Part shown: positions 18,039 through 27,495 of the stretch, piece after piece
Numbering within the stretch: position 1 is the stretch's first letter
How the letters are laid out: every line of letters starts with the position of its first letter
Origin: DATFXM01 sp035315885
GTDB taxonomy: Bacteria > Acidobacteriota > Blastocatellia > UBA7656
Assembly: GCA_035315885.1 (NCBI GenBank)
Contig: DATFXM010000200.1
Coordinates: forward strand, 1 to 64,000
DNA: 64,000 bases
Direction of reading: 5' to 3'
Translations under genes and position numbers: made by a program
Notes under the pieces: generated by a model
Told to the model about the DNA's origin: nothing
What the model saw: only the letters and a program-made list of their open reading frames with translations
The model's database searches: none

Positions 18039-18214
18039 AGTACCGCCTCGATTCAATGTTATGGAATCGGGCCACCAATCACTAGACTGGCCTGGGTGAA
18101 CGGGGCACGTTGACCAACTGGCGACGACACTTCAACTCGATAGGACAATTATTGGCCCAGGGCGACAGCCTGATTCGCCCCAAAATTCTACTGGCGTGGC
18201 GATTATTAAGATAA

Positions 18215-18252
18215 CTGTTACTTCTGACAGGGGGAGGGGAAAAATCTGCCAG
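18215..18252. promoter_or_regulatory. Palindromic operator-like cluster upstream of barrel gene
   Basis: CTGTTA (18215-18220), four bases, TGACAG (18225-18230), then TGCCAG (18247-18252) exactly 22 bases further, preceded by an A-tract. Same geometry as at 12734 and 15491. It lies about 180-215 bases upstream of the barrel protein start. Confidence 0.58.
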
Positions 18253-18296
18253 TCACGCCCTGTGGCGGAAGTGAGTTTGCGATGTCCCCACGATGA

Positions 18297-18420
18297 GCGC
18301 TTAAGCGAGTCGGGTTTCGCCAACGCCGCAAAGATTTCGCAAAGGGTGCATAGGTTCCGGGAGTTTGCGGGCCTTTGCGAACGTTCTCGCTCTTTGCGTG
18401 AAACCCGACTCGCTTAATCG
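18297..18420. repeat. Inverted repeat of the dispersed TTTGCG family
   Basis: A perfect 17-base inverted repeat has arms at 18301-18317 and 18401-18417 (core AAGCGAGTCGGGTTT). Between them are several CTTTGCG-type words. The right arm shares CTTTGCGTGAAACCCG with the repeat at 50098-50113. No coding potential is seen. Confidence 0.7.
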
Positions 18421-18510
18421 CGGATATCGGGACAGCCCTACTCACTCAGTCAAAGTTAAGACCCTAAGATGCCGGAACTGCACAAAGCTGTAATTTATTG
18501 TTGGCGGTGA

Positions 18511-18526
18511 CTGCCGGAATTGACAG
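18511..18526. promoter_or_regulatory. Operator-like half-palindrome upstream of small gene pair
   Basis: CTGCCG-N4-TGACAG, with the same four-base spacing as the better sites but a poorer left arm and no third half-site. It lies about 60 bases upstream of the small gene at 18588, close enough to overlap a promoter. Confidence 0.4.
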
Positions 18527-18587
18527 TAGATGAACCATCGGTCAACGAATAGAATCGGCCGTTAGGACTCGAAAGGAGACACTCGTG

Positions 18588-18776
18588 ATGTCTGGTGGGG
18601 CAAACTCTACTTCAAACGGCCCCGCGCTGAACCCCCCAATGATGGTCCGGACGTCTGACCCGCGCCGCCCTTCCATTCTGCGAGCGGTCGCTTTTTCTCA
18701 CGATGCGCGAGTAATCACTGCCACCTTCGATCAGATGCTTAGGCCGTGGGACGCCGGCTTGTTAAGCGAGGTTTAA
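18588..18776 (+). CDS. Small hypothetical protein (62 aa)
   Basis: I do not recognise this protein. It starts at ATG with a strong ribosome site (AAAGGAGA) nine bases upstream, directly after a GTG. The sequence is Ser/Asn/Pro-rich at the start and then contains RAVAFSHDARVITATFDQMLRPWD, a little like one WD40-type strand. Its stop lies two bases before the next ATG, suggesting a two-gene unit. Existence rests on the ribosome site and coupling only. Confidence 0.42.
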   Translation: MSGGANSTSNGPALNPPMMVRTSDPRRPSILRAVAFSHDARVITATFDQMLRPWDAGLLSEV

Positions 18777-18778
18777 AC

Positions 18779-19099
18779 ATGTTGATTGCATTTGATGCTC
18801 AATCCGACCGCGGCTTACAGGCATTCTTCGAGCTGCAATATCATTCGGGACCCATGCTTATTGAGGTGAATATCGATTTCAAGGGATCGAGCGATCAGAA
18901 GCGTCAGACTCTGACAAGAATCAAGGAAGTAATCCACGACATCGGACACCCTCCAGATCCTCATTGCCCCGATTGTGACTGGTTCCAGGTAATGTCGATT
19001 GTAAAACACTGTTACGACGAAGCCGTACGCACATCTACACACGTCTCAACAACCGTACGAATACTCGATGCAAACGCGCGCGCTGCCGCAGGCTACTGA
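18779..19099 (+). CDS. Hypothetical protein with HCPDC motif (106 aa)
   Basis: Not recognised. It begins MLIAFDAQSDRGLQAFFELQ; GCGAGG upstream gives a plausible ribosome site, and an alternative GTG lies 33 bases upstream. A Cys/His-containing stretch (PHCPDCDWFQ near residues 61-70) might bind a metal. The gene follows the 62-residue gene with a two-base gap and converges on the response regulator gene at 19115. Confidence 0.5.
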   Translation: MLIAFDAQSDRGLQAFFELQYHSGPMLIEVNIDFKGSSDQKRQTLTRIKEVIHDIGHPPDPHCPDCDWFQVMSIVKHCYDEAVRTSTHVSTTVRILDANARAAAGY

Positions 19100-19114
19100 G
19101 GCATACTCCAAGGG

Positions 19115-19753
19115 TCAGGCACACACGATCGAGTTTTTGATCGCGTACTGAATAAGCTCCGCGCCGGTCTTCACATTGAGCTGCTCCATCATTGTGTACT
19201 TGTGAAAAGCCACCGTCCGTGGAGTCACATTCAGAATTGCCGCGACTTCCTTCATCGATCGTCCTTCGGCAAGCAACTGGAGCACCTCCTTCTGTCTTAG
19301 CGTCAACTTGTGAGCGGGCTTCTTGCTCTTGAGGTTTTGGACGAATGAACCAACCATTCCTTCAGTGATCAGAGGAGTCACATAGGATCGTCCCCTCAGG
19401 GTTTCCCGTATTGCGTGCGCCAGCTCGGAGGCAGCGCTGTTCTTAAGAAGGTATCCAGAGGCTCCCAGCTTGAATGCTTCGGCCGCAAGATCGGGATCCT
19501 GATTCATCGTCAGGTAAATCAGCTTTACCGAGGGAAGGTCCTGTTTCAAACGTTGGCCGGCGCTCAAACCATTCATCAACGGCATTCCGATGTCGAGTAC
19601 AATCACGTCCGGATAGAAGTTCTTTGCGTTCTCGACCAGAGTCCTTCCGTCCAGAAACGTTCCGACCACCTCGAACTCGGGTTCGAGGAAGCTCTGAAAG
19701 GCTCCAAGCAGCAAAGCGTGATCGTCTGCGAGGATGATGCGTGGTCGTTTCAT
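19115..19753 (-). CDS. NarL/FixJ-type response regulator
   Basis: 212 residues: a receiver domain (1-120) with acidic pair DD in ILADDH, phospho-acceptor Asp in VIVLDIGMP near residue 55 and Lys in LLKN, then a LuxR-type helix-turn-helix (LTLRQKEVLQLLAEGRSMKEVAAILNV, 150-176). It lies 72 bases downstream of a large HisKA_3 sensor kinase gene, the usual partner of this regulator class, so the two form a likely two-component pair. Targets cannot be read from the sequence. Confidence 0.93.
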   Translation of the reverse strand: MKRPRIILADDHALLLGAFQSFLEPEFEVVGTFLDGRTLVENAKNFYPDVIVLDIGMPLMNGLSAGQRLKQDLPSVKLIYLTMNQDPDLAAEAFKLGASGYLLKNSAASELAHAIRETLRGRSYVTPLITEGMVGSFVQNLKSKKPAHKLTLRQKEVLQLLAEGRSMKEVAAILNVTPRTVAFHKYTMMEQLNVKTGAELIQYAIKNSIVCA

Positions 19754-19825
19754 TTTCCTACTCGCTTTCTTACACGTTGGACCGTCACCCGTGCTGGGGA
19801 ACGCGAATGCGCGGTGTTGAGTGAC

Positions 19826-22800
19826 TCAGCCTCCTGCCGCCCACATCTTGTCGTCCTGCCGCCGGCCGTTTCGGACCAGCTCTTCATGCGACAACGGCAC
19901 CCGCGCGTTGACTTGTGTGCCGTGGGAGGCTCGTGAGTGGATGATTATACTCCCTCCGACCAGCCGGAGGCGCTCTCTCATGCTTATTAGACCCAGCCCC
20001 TTCCTGGTCTTGGGAGATTCAACGTCAAACCCGACACCCAGGTCGGAGACCACAAGCTGTATCTCACTTGGAGTCCCTAGTAACTCGACGCGAGCTTCAC
20101 TTGCCCTGCTGTGTCTGATGACGTTGTTCAAACATTCTTGCGCGATTCGATAGAAGCACAACGAAACTTCCTGCGACAGATCCTTGGGCACTGAGTCATG
20201 CGTGAACTCGATGTTCAGTCCGCGACTGTGACCCAGCTCCTCGCACAGACTTTTCAGCGCAGCTACCAGGCCCAGGTGGACGAGCTTCGAGGGATGCAAG
20301 TCATAAGACATCCGATGAATGTCCCTCGATATCTGCCTGGTTTCGTTTATTATCACCTGCAGGTTCTTAAGCACTTTCTCGTCTGCCTCGTATAGGCTCT
20401 GCATCAATTGGTCGAGCTCAACAGATACGAGTGCGATTTTCTGATTCAGGTCATCGTGTAGCTCTCGGGCGATACGAGCACATTCGTTTTCTCGAGCGCG
20501 GATCAACTCGCCGCTAAGGTCTGCCAGAGATTGCTCGGCGAGTTTGCGCTCGGTGATGTCGATACACGAACCGATATATCCGAGAAACTCTCCCCCGGGA
20601 GAGAAGCGCGGCTTGCCGGTATCCAGCACCCAACGATACAGCCCATCATGACGGCGAAGCCTGTATTCCATCCGATAAGGCTCGCTGCGATCGAACGCAG
20701 TGTAATAAGCGTCGCAGCAACTCTCGAAGTCATCGGGATGTACGCCTTCAAGCCAGGCGGTGCCGAGCTCTTGTTCGAGGGTTCTCCCTCTGAAGTTCAG
20801 CCACTGCTGGTTGTAGTAAGTGCGGAGCTTGTTGGAATCCGCAATCCAGATTTTTACCGGCGCTGTGTCCGCCATTGTCCTGAATCGCGCCTCACTCTCG
20901 CGAAGGGCGTCTTCCGCCTCTTTGCGATATGCGATATCGCGCACGACCGCAAGAATGCGATCTTTTCCACCGATCGCAGAGCGACGCAAGCTCACTTCGA
21001 CCCAAAACCGGCGTCCATGCTTGTCTCTCGCCCACCACTCAAAGACCTGCGGTTCTCCACCTGCCGCTCTTCTGATCCAGGCAATTGCAGCGTCAACAGT
21101 ATACGGTGGATCGTTTGAGCTGAAGACCGCCGGTCCAAGCATTTTCGCCTCGTCAGCGGTGACGCCGTACATCTCACACATCACGCGATTCACGTCTACT
21201 ACTTCACCCGAATCTATGTCATGAACGAAGATCGCGTCGTTAACCGCATTGAAGATTGATCGATAGTTTGCCTCGGAGTCTTTAAGCGCTTCCTCTGTGC
21301 GTATGCGGTTGGTTATGTCTCGCAATATCGCGGTGTAGAACTTTCGGCCGTTCAGTTCGACCTCAGAAACCGACGCTTCGATCGGGAACTCTTGTCCATC
21401 GGCCCGCCGCCCGAGCAGTCTTCCGAGCGGTCCGGTAAGGCTCTTCCCACCGTTGCTCCGAGAAGAATTCGAGAGGCTGCGATTGTGCTGTTCCCGGATC
21501 AGTCCAGGAATGAACTGATCGATCTTCAAGCCCAGGGCATCGGCAGCTTCGCACCTGAACATCCTCTCCGCGGTTGGGTTGAACAGTGCTATGCACTGGT
21601 TCTCATCAATCGAGATTATTGCGTCCATCGCGGACTCGATGATGCCGGCCAACTGCGTTCGGTTCTCATTAAGCGCCTCTTCCGCCCGCTTCTGATCGGT
21701 AATATCAAGCGTGACACCGCGCACGCCGACTACGACGCCGGCATCGTTGTGGATGGGGGTGAGATGTGCTTCAGCCCAGAGCACCCGACCGTTTTTTGCC
21801 CGCATGCGAAACTGCGTCACGCCCTCTTTACCGCTCGCCAGTATCGCCTCTTTCTCACGCTCCGTTCGTTCCCGATCCTCTTCGGCAACAACTGACAGCC
21901 AGAAGTCGCGATTGGACTGCCACTCCTCAACGCTGTACCCCAACATTCTCTCGATATAGTCGCTGAGGAAACGTACGATGCGGCTGGGGTCGTTGGGATC
22001 CGTCCTGTTTTCCCAAACGATACCCGGAACATTGGAGACGACTTCCTCGAGATTTCGGCGTTCTTCCTCGGCAAGGCTTGCGAGTCGAGAATTCTCGCGC
22101 TCGGCTTTCAACCGTCGAGCGCGATTCAGCATAAACCCGGCGATGAGTAATGCCTCCAGGATCAATAACGTCGTTGCAAAAACGATTTCCAGCCGATACT
22201 GCTCAAAGAACGACTGCTGCTTGAACAGTAGAAGACTGCCAGGCGGCAAATTCTTTTCTCGTAGTCCCCATCGTTCAAGCTGGCGCCAGTCGAACGTCAC
22301 CACATTCGGTACGCCGTGCGGCGGATTGTCCTGCGGCCGTTCACCTGCAAGAATGCGCGCCCCTGCTTCCGCCGCGTTCTGGCCGAGTAGTTCAAAGTTG
22401 ATGAGACTGCCCCCGACCATTCCGCTGCCGACAAACGTACTCCAACACCCGTAGATCGGTGCATTAGTCGTCGAAGCAATCCGCGAGAGACTCTCAGAGC
22501 CGGCAAACACGAGGCCCGCCTTGTCCCTTATGAACGTACCAAACAACACGACTGTATGCTCGGGCAAGTTCGAAAGTTGTTCCTGCAACTGTTCGATTTC
22601 GAGATCGGTCTTATAGACGATCTCAAGCTGGCCTGCATATTCGCGCAATTCATTCTGCGTTACTTCCAATAGGCGTTTCTCAAACTCGGTCGAGCCGTAT
22701 ACCAAAATCACCCGCTTCGTAGCTGGGTGCAACGTCAGTGCAAGCTCCAGCGTCGCTCGATACGGCGACGCTGACCACACTCCCGTCGCGTTGGTTGGAA

Positions 22801-23299
22801 CTGCGGTTCGCGAAAGGTCAGCTTGAAGAAGAACGCTGAACACGATTGGCGTAGCGGGAAATAACTCGGCGCGGTGTTTCGAAAGAAGACTGAGTGCTGA
22901 TTCAATACAGACGATGATCAAATCAGGTTGGAGGTCGTGGTACTTTCTCTGCCATAAATCGACGAGCTCTTTCTCGTACGCTGTGTCGCTTATCAGCGCC
23001 CGGTCCAGGTATTCGGTGTAGTACTCAATATGATTAGCCGACTTGTCATTCAAGCCTGCCCGAATGGACTGCGCGAGCTCATTAGTCATCGGGAAGCGCT
23101 CATCTTCCCCAAACAACAACAGGACTCGCTTGACGCTTTTCGCAGCCTCGGTGGACAGGGATTGACTGGTGTCTGTAGACGGCTGTGCGCCCCTTGCGCC
23201 GTACGCGATAGCCGCGTGCGAAAGCAGCATCAAAGCGATGCCGAGCACCGGAAGCTGCCCCGCACAACCTCGGTTGAGCCTGACTGTGCCTCTCAGCAC
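19826..23299 (-). CDS. Sensor histidine kinase: periplasmic ABC-binding-type sensor, four PAS domains, HisKA_3
   Basis: 1157 residues from a GTG start. Order: signal segment (to about 35); periplasmic domain resembling ABC substrate-binding protein PF04392 (RVLLLFGEDERFP to about 345); one membrane helix (about 375-395); four PAS/PAC units (roughly 410-920, with GIVWENRTDPN, MDAIISIDENQCIALFNPTAERMF, FNAVNDAIFVHDID and TAPVKIWIADSN); HisKA_3 dimer domain with the phospho-His in ARELHDDLNQK near 950; and an HATPase with VVSDLGVGFD and GLGLISMRERL. It probably senses an extracellular ligand and phosphorylates the regulator encoded just downstream. The ligand is unknown. Confidence 0.9.
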   Translation of the reverse strand: MLRGTVRLNRGCAGQLPVLGIALMLLSHAAIAYGARGAQPSTDTSQSLSTEAAKSVKRVLLLFGEDERFPMTNELAQSIRAGLNDKSANHIEYYTEYLDRALISDTAYEKELVDLWQRKYHDLQPDLIIVCIESALSLLSKHRAELFPATPIVFSVLLQADLSRTAVPTNATGVWSASPYRATLELALTLHPATKRVILVYGSTEFEKRLLEVTQNELREYAGQLEIVYKTDLEIEQLQEQLSNLPEHTVVLFGTFIRDKAGLVFAGSESLSRIASTTNAPIYGCWSTFVGSGMVGGSLINFELLGQNAAEAGARILAGERPQDNPPHGVPNVVTFDWRQLERWGLREKNLPPGSLLLFKQQSFFEQYRLEIVFATTLLILEALLIAGFMLNRARRLKAERENSRLASLAEEERRNLEEVVSNVPGIVWENRTDPNDPSRIVRFLSDYIERMLGYSVEEWQSNRDFWLSVVAEEDRERTEREKEAILASGKEGVTQFRMRAKNGRVLWAEAHLTPIHNDAGVVVGVRGVTLDITDQKRAEEALNENRTQLAGIIESAMDAIISIDENQCIALFNPTAERMFRCEAADALGLKIDQFIPGLIREQHNRSLSNSSRSNGGKSLTGPLGRLLGRRADGQEFPIEASVSEVELNGRKFYTAILRDITNRIRTEEALKDSEANYRSIFNAVNDAIFVHDIDSGEVVDVNRVMCEMYGVTADEAKMLGPAVFSSNDPPYTVDAAIAWIRRAAGGEPQVFEWWARDKHGRRFWVEVSLRRSAIGGKDRILAVVRDIAYRKEAEDALRESEARFRTMADTAPVKIWIADSNKLRTYYNQQWLNFRGRTLEQELGTAWLEGVHPDDFESCCDAYYTAFDRSEPYRMEYRLRRHDGLYRWVLDTGKPRFSPGGEFLGYIGSCIDITERKLAEQSLADLSGELIRARENECARIARELHDDLNQKIALVSVELDQLMQSLYEADEKVLKNLQVIINETRQISRDIHRMSYDLHPSKLVHLGLVAALKSLCEELGHSRGLNIEFTHDSVPKDLSQEVSLCFYRIAQECLNNVIRHSRASEARVELLGTPSEIQLVVSDLGVGFDVESPKTRKGLGLISMRERLRLVGGSIIIHSRASHGTQVNARVPLSHEELVRNGRRQDDKMWAAGG

Positions 23300-23744
23300 T
23301 TCCGTAACCTCTAATCACTTCGACTTCAGAATGCGACGCACGAACGGGGAGAAAGCGCCGTCTATGCCGAGACGTCTATGCCGAGACTCCAGTCGGAGGG
23401 AGTCTCACCTCCAGCCCTTGCACTATTCCAGTCGTAAAAGATACCGACGAACGTTAGCACGAAGACTCGGCACTTCTATCCAGTGCCCTGTCCAATAAGG
23501 TGGACAAAACCAAGATGGACAAAACCGCGAAATCGATGGCAAACGATGTACCACCCGGTTTTGCTAATCGACCTTCATTTATTGCGATTTCAGCTCGAAG
23601 GCCGGCGAGTGCCCGCGAGGCGTTGGGTCAAAGACCGCAAAGCTGGGTTTACACCCACGCCGAGTGCAACCCAACCCACTTGGGCGCCATCGGTTCGCTG
23701 CCGGAGAGGTCTTTTGTTGGTCCTGGCGGGGCAGGTACGCCAGG
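23300..23744. other. Intergenic stretch with tandem 14-base duplication
   Basis: No convincing gene. A 14-base word, GTCTATGCCGAGAC, is directly duplicated at 23360-23373 and 23374-23387, then a GACTCC...GGAGTC hairpin. TGGACAAAACC occurs twice near 23502-23526. The small open frames here look random. Confidence 0.5.
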
Positions 23745-24200
23745 TCAATTCTCACAAGACTGAGGATCGGTGCCCACAAAATCTGCAACGAAAGTGGTTC
23801 CGTCCATTCTGGTTACGGTCATCTGAACGCGCGCCACCGGAACGCAACCGCCCTGAATTACAATTGTCCCCTGACCCGACGCGCGGTTGCCCTCGGTGTC
23901 GTCGAGGATGCTCAACTGGATCGCGGGAGTCGAGCAGGAGCTATGAGCCCAGCGACCACCGGCATAAACGTTCTGTTTGCCCGTCATAAGCCAGATCTCA
24001 GCTTCACCATTCTGCTCAAGAAAAACCGCGACCGCATTGATGGTCAGGCGCTGGTCATTGTCCACCGTGATGGTTCCTTCACCGGTGGCCACTTCCGCAA
24101 GATAGGGTGAGTCCTGTACAGTCGCCTGCGCAGTCGCTGGGGTCCATTGCACCATAAGCAGAAATACAAATGCGGAGAGAGTTAATGCACGCTTTCCCAT
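23745..24200 (-). CDS. Hypothetical exported protein (151 aa)
   Basis: Not recognised. From ATG 24200 (GAGGAGGG upstream) it has a clear Sec signal (MGKRALTLSAFVFLLMVQW, cleavage near ATAQA), then a small beta-rich domain with GEGTITVDNDQRLTINAV, two cysteines that could pair (HSSCSTP and QGGCVPV) and a third near the end (DPQSCEN). The open frame extends upstream to 24311, but the leader there is not protein-like. It is probably a small periplasmic or secreted protein. Confidence 0.65.
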   Translation of the reverse strand: MGKRALTLSAFVFLLMVQWTPATAQATVQDSPYLAEVATGEGTITVDNDQRLTINAVAVFLEQNGEAEIWLMTGKQNVYAGGRWAHSSCSTPAIQLSILDDTEGNRASGQGTIVIQGGCVPVARVQMTVTRMDGTTFVADFVGTDPQSCEN

Positions 24201-24522
24201 TAGCACTACCCTCCTCTTCCTTCGAATCGGGGCGTTCGAGCGAGTAGCAAAACCGCCATCGTCCGCAAGTCCCGAGCCAATATCGGCTTCGACGCCGAAT
24301 TCTATCACCACTCAAAATCTGACGCGCTCGAATTCCAGCAAGAAAAATGGGGTAGGCACCAGTGACGCAGCAAGAAAGACCTTACACCAACTAGAAAGAG
24401 CGAATAAAGGGCCGGATTCAAACGTGGCGGGAGGGAGGCCGGTTGAAACCTTCAAACCTTGTGGATTGATCTCAGTGATAAAACGCCCGGGCCGGTGGCG
24501 CGCAGAACTCACACCGAACCCA

Positions 24523-24945
24523 CTAGGCAAGAAGCTGGTTGCCGCATTCACAAGAGTCAATATTGAGCGTAGGCGAGATGAAGCGGCGCCCCGCTACTGC
24601 CTCTCTGACTGCCAGGCACAGATCACTTACGAGTCGTGACTTAACTACGTAGCCGGTTGCGCCTGCGGCGAAAGCGGCATCGATGAACACAGGCTCCTCG
24701 TGCACGGTCAAAAAGATTATCTTTGCGCCCGGGGAGCGCTGCTTGAGGACAGTAGCAGCCTCAATCCCATTCATTCCCGGCATCGATATATCGAGCACGA
24801 TCACGTCGGGGTGCAATCTGGACTCTTCCTCGAGCATTTGCTGTCCATCAGCTACCGCGGCGAGTACAACATATTCAACTTCCAACGTTCCGATCACTTT
24901 CTCACGCATCGCGGTGTGATCTTCAGCAATCAGTAAGCGAGTCAT
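24523..24945 (-). CDS. Single-domain response regulator (receiver only)
   Basis: 140 residues. Receiver of the NarL class with IAEDH, the phospho-acceptor in VIVLDISMPGMNG near residue 52, the switch Thr in FLTVHEE and Lys in YVVKSR. After GRRFISPTLN, where NarL proteins normally continue into a LuxR DNA-binding domain, it stops 13 residues later. It is either a true stand-alone receiver or a regulator that lost its DNA-binding part. The nearest kinase gene is the one at 19826. Confidence 0.88.
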   Translation of the reverse strand: MTRLLIAEDHTAMREKVIGTLEVEYVVLAAVADGQQMLEEESRLHPDVIVLDISMPGMNGIEAATVLKQRSPGAKIIFLTVHEEPVFIDAAFAAGATGYVVKSRLVSDLCLAVREAVAGRRFISPTLNIDSCECGNQLLA

Positions 24946-25544
24946 AATCTACTTCCTTTTCCGGTCGCGACCTCTTGGTTTTGCCAAGCTGACGCACTCG
25001 AGGTCACTCCCTTGGATTCGGAGGTATATCAACAAGTTGGCTTGCTTGTCGATCGTCTAGATTGGGGGGCTTAGCTGGGCTGAAGAAGAAGGCCGTTTTT
25101 CGTAAGCCGGCCCATTGACCGGCCACCCGATAGAAAGAAAAGGGGCCCTTCACGACTGAAGTCAGTCCTGGCACGCGCCTCGTCGCGGCAACCAGGAGGC
25201 TAGCCACGCAAAGGCGCGTTCCGCACGACAGCCCTTAGCCTAGCGCCCCCGACACGCAAGGCAACGATTCAAAATTCCTGACTACTAAAGGGCGAGTATA
25301 GATTCTTGGTACCAATCAAACAACTGTTATAAGTGACAGGAACTCTGTGGTGAAACGTAGCGGGGCCAATGCGGGACTTTCCCGAGACGGGGTACAAGGG
25401 CTGAACACATCCTGCTCCAGACAATTAACCCAAGTTTCGCAGGGCGGGGTAGCTCCCACGGCATGTCGTGTTAGCTGCGGAATGTCGTGTTACATGAAAA
25501 GGCCCTTTTTCCAGAACGGAAACGACGACGGTTGCCGTGCGCAA
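24946..25544. other. Intergenic stretch holding one operator-like site
   Basis: About 600 bases without a convincing gene. The only structured element noticed is the palindrome at 25324-25339. Short open frames in the stretch lack ribosome sites or recognisable motifs. Confidence 0.5.
25324..25339. promoter_or_regulatory. Operator-like palindrome CTGTTA-N4-TGACAG
   Basis: CTGTTA (25324) and TGACAG (25334) with the same four-base spacer as the sites at 12734 and 18215. The third half-site at +22 is absent. It lies about 380 bases upstream of the single-domain receiver gene. Confidence 0.45.
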
Positions 25545-26558
25545 CTAGTCCTGGCCGAACTGCCTGACTGGTGAGCCTCGCTCTCCTTCTCTTAATGAAC
25601 GATCGTCGCGATGCCACCACCACTCTCCGCGCAGCATATTTGCGAAGCTGCGACTAGGATTCAAAAAGCTCCGGACCATCAACCGCACGAAGCGGTTTGT
25701 CGTACGAGCTTCGATCCGGCGAATGAGATATCGATCAAGCATGTCTTCACCGATCAACCAGCCCGTACCAACTATCGGCGTAACCACCAGGTCAACGTAC
25801 GCGGCAGGATGTCGGGATTTCTCGCTCGGCGTGAGACCTACGTTGCCGATCGAGGATTCTCCGAAAGGTCCAAGCTCAAACAGCGCGCTGACCGCCGCCG
25901 CCCACCCCAACGCTTTAAGCCGGCTGATCCAGTATTCTTTGCTTCGTCCAAACCGCAGGTTCCTGCCAGCCGGATCGTTGTGCACCAATATGGCGCCGCT
26001 CACAGCTCCCTGCATGGGATGGCCAATGTAGTTGACCAGAAACTCGTCGCCGTCTTGCCATCCGCGTACGCTTTTCACTGAATTGATGTAGTCCTTCCAA
26101 AACGGCCCCTTCAAGTCCTTGCGTGTGCTCGGCTCGGTTGCGATGCGGAACGCATTCATTATCGCTGTGAATTTCAGCGATTGCAGAAGCGTATTTTTCC
26201 AGTGAATGCCTCCCTGGACTTTTGGCGGTTTTTGATCAAGAGGCGAGAGCGTTTGCGGCAACTGCGCTGCGCTCCTGCAATCGTTTGAAGGTTCTAAAGC
26301 TTCGCCTGAAAGTGCCCGGTCATTAGTGGGAAAGAGATCGCAGAACCGTAGCCTCATTTGGTCTCGGAGGATATTCGAAAAATTCGACTCCGAACGATCT
26401 TCATCCAACGCTACTGCAAGCGCTTCGTGCGTTATGGTCTGCCCGAGTGACCGTGTAACGGTCTGCCCGAGTGCAGCCGGTGCCCCAACAAAGATAATTG
26501 CCAACATCCCAAACACTAGTATGATTCGATGGCGAATCATCGCCCTCCCTCTTGCCAC
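25545..26558 (-). CDS. Hypothetical exported protein (about 337 aa)
   Basis: Not recognised with confidence. Signal peptide MARGRAMIRHRIILVFGMLAIIFVGAPAALG, then a domain with WKNTLLQSLKFTAIMNAFRIATEP, VNYIGHPMQGAVSGAILVHNDP and YVDLVVTPIVGTGWLIGEDMLDRYL. The GHPMQG stretch recalls DUF3943-like envelope proteins, but I would not assign it. GTG 26558 has the best ribosome site (GGGGAG, five bases upstream); ATG 26540 is the alternative. Confidence 0.68.
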   Translation of the reverse strand: MARGRAMIRHRIILVFGMLAIIFVGAPAALGQTVTRSLGQTITHEALAVALDEDRSESNFSNILRDQMRLRFCDLFPTNDRALSGEALEPSNDCRSAAQLPQTLSPLDQKPPKVQGGIHWKNTLLQSLKFTAIMNAFRIATEPSTRKDLKGPFWKDYINSVKSVRGWQDGDEFLVNYIGHPMQGAVSGAILVHNDPAGRNLRFGRSKEYWISRLKALGWAAAVSALFELGPFGESSIGNVGLTPSEKSRHPAAYVDLVVTPIVGTGWLIGEDMLDRYLIRRIEARTTNRFVRLMVRSFLNPSRSFANMLRGEWWWHRDDRSLREGERGSPVRQFGQD

Positions 26559-27072
26559 GGTTGCTCCCCTTTCTTTCACAGTAACTAAGCGTCAACAGCA
26601 CACGGACCGGCTTGCGCTGAAGTTGCCAATGAGTGCTCGTACCGTCGAGAGCGTCGGTCCCTCGTTCTTGATCGTTCTTGTCCTTGAATTGTGTTTCTCA
26701 GGTTCGAGGTCTGCCCTAACGATCGTGGGGGAGAGCGCTTGCACTAGCGTGAGGGGGTTTCGCAAGTAGGAGATTCTTGCTCAAGTACGAAAGCGGCACC
26801 TCATACCACATCTCTAGAGAATCAAGGGACACTGAGGCCAAGGAGATCGGCCTCTCGCAGGGATGCTTTAGATAAGATTTCTCGAAGTTCTTAGAGATCA
26901 CTTGACCTTCTCTTAACTGGGCGCAGGAATGAAACCCTGGGAGTAAGCACACCACTACCTCGGACCAATGCTCGATCTTGGTTCTGACTCGTACTCTTTA
27001 GTTTGGTGTTGCTCGGGTTCGGTGACCCGTTGCTCCGACCGAATCCGCTTCAAACGTATTTACACCGGCGGT
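26559..27072. other. Intergenic stretch, nothing recognised
   Basis: About 510 bases between a signal-peptide protein gene and a GlsB-like gene. No RNA gene, repeat or convincing small gene was found on either strand. Confidence 0.4.
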
Positions 27073-27327
27073 TCAGGCGGTCTTACCCTTCATCATCCGA
27101 TACACACCTAGGAGAACCATCGCTCCGACTACGGCCAGCACGAAGCTCATGAACATCCCACTCTTGATTCCCAGCTTTGAGCCCACGAACCCGCCGATTA
27201 GTGCACCAGCGACTCCCAGCAGGATGGTGACGATGATCCCGCCCGGATCCTTGCCTGGCATCAACAGCTTTGCGACCGCTCCAGCTATCAATCCGAATAC
27301 AGCCCAGCCGATGATTTGCAAAATCAT
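27073..27327 (-). CDS. GlsB/YeaQ/YmgE-type small membrane protein
   Basis: 84 residues from ATG 27327 (strong ribosome site AAGGAGGA). Three glycine-rich membrane helices: MILQIIGWAVFGLIAGAVAKLLMPG, IIVTILLGVAGALIGGFVG and FMSFVLAVVGAMVLLGVYRMM. This is the transglycosylase-associated (PF04226) family, small inner-membrane proteins linked to stress or acid responses; the biochemical role is unsettled. It is transcribed alone. Confidence 0.9.
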   Translation of the reverse strand: MILQIIGWAVFGLIAGAVAKLLMPGKDPGGIIVTILLGVAGALIGGFVGSKLGIKSGMFMSFVLAVVGAMVLLGVYRMMKGKTA

Positions 27328-27495
27328 TTTGTCCTCCTTGGCACTGCTCCGGTTTTTTACTTCAGCAAAAATGTCATAGCGACATTCACCGTCCACTCTT
27401 CAGATCTGCGTCAGGTCAGTTCAAGAAATCCAATCGTCCTCTACGCCAGGCGCGTTTGATTGAAGTCCCTCGACCAAACATTTTCACCGCAACGG

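Noticed and set aside
12734..18252. TGGCAC-like words considered as sigma-54 promoters
   Set aside because: The GG...GC spacing expected of -24/-12 elements is not met; the palindromic reading explains all copies better.
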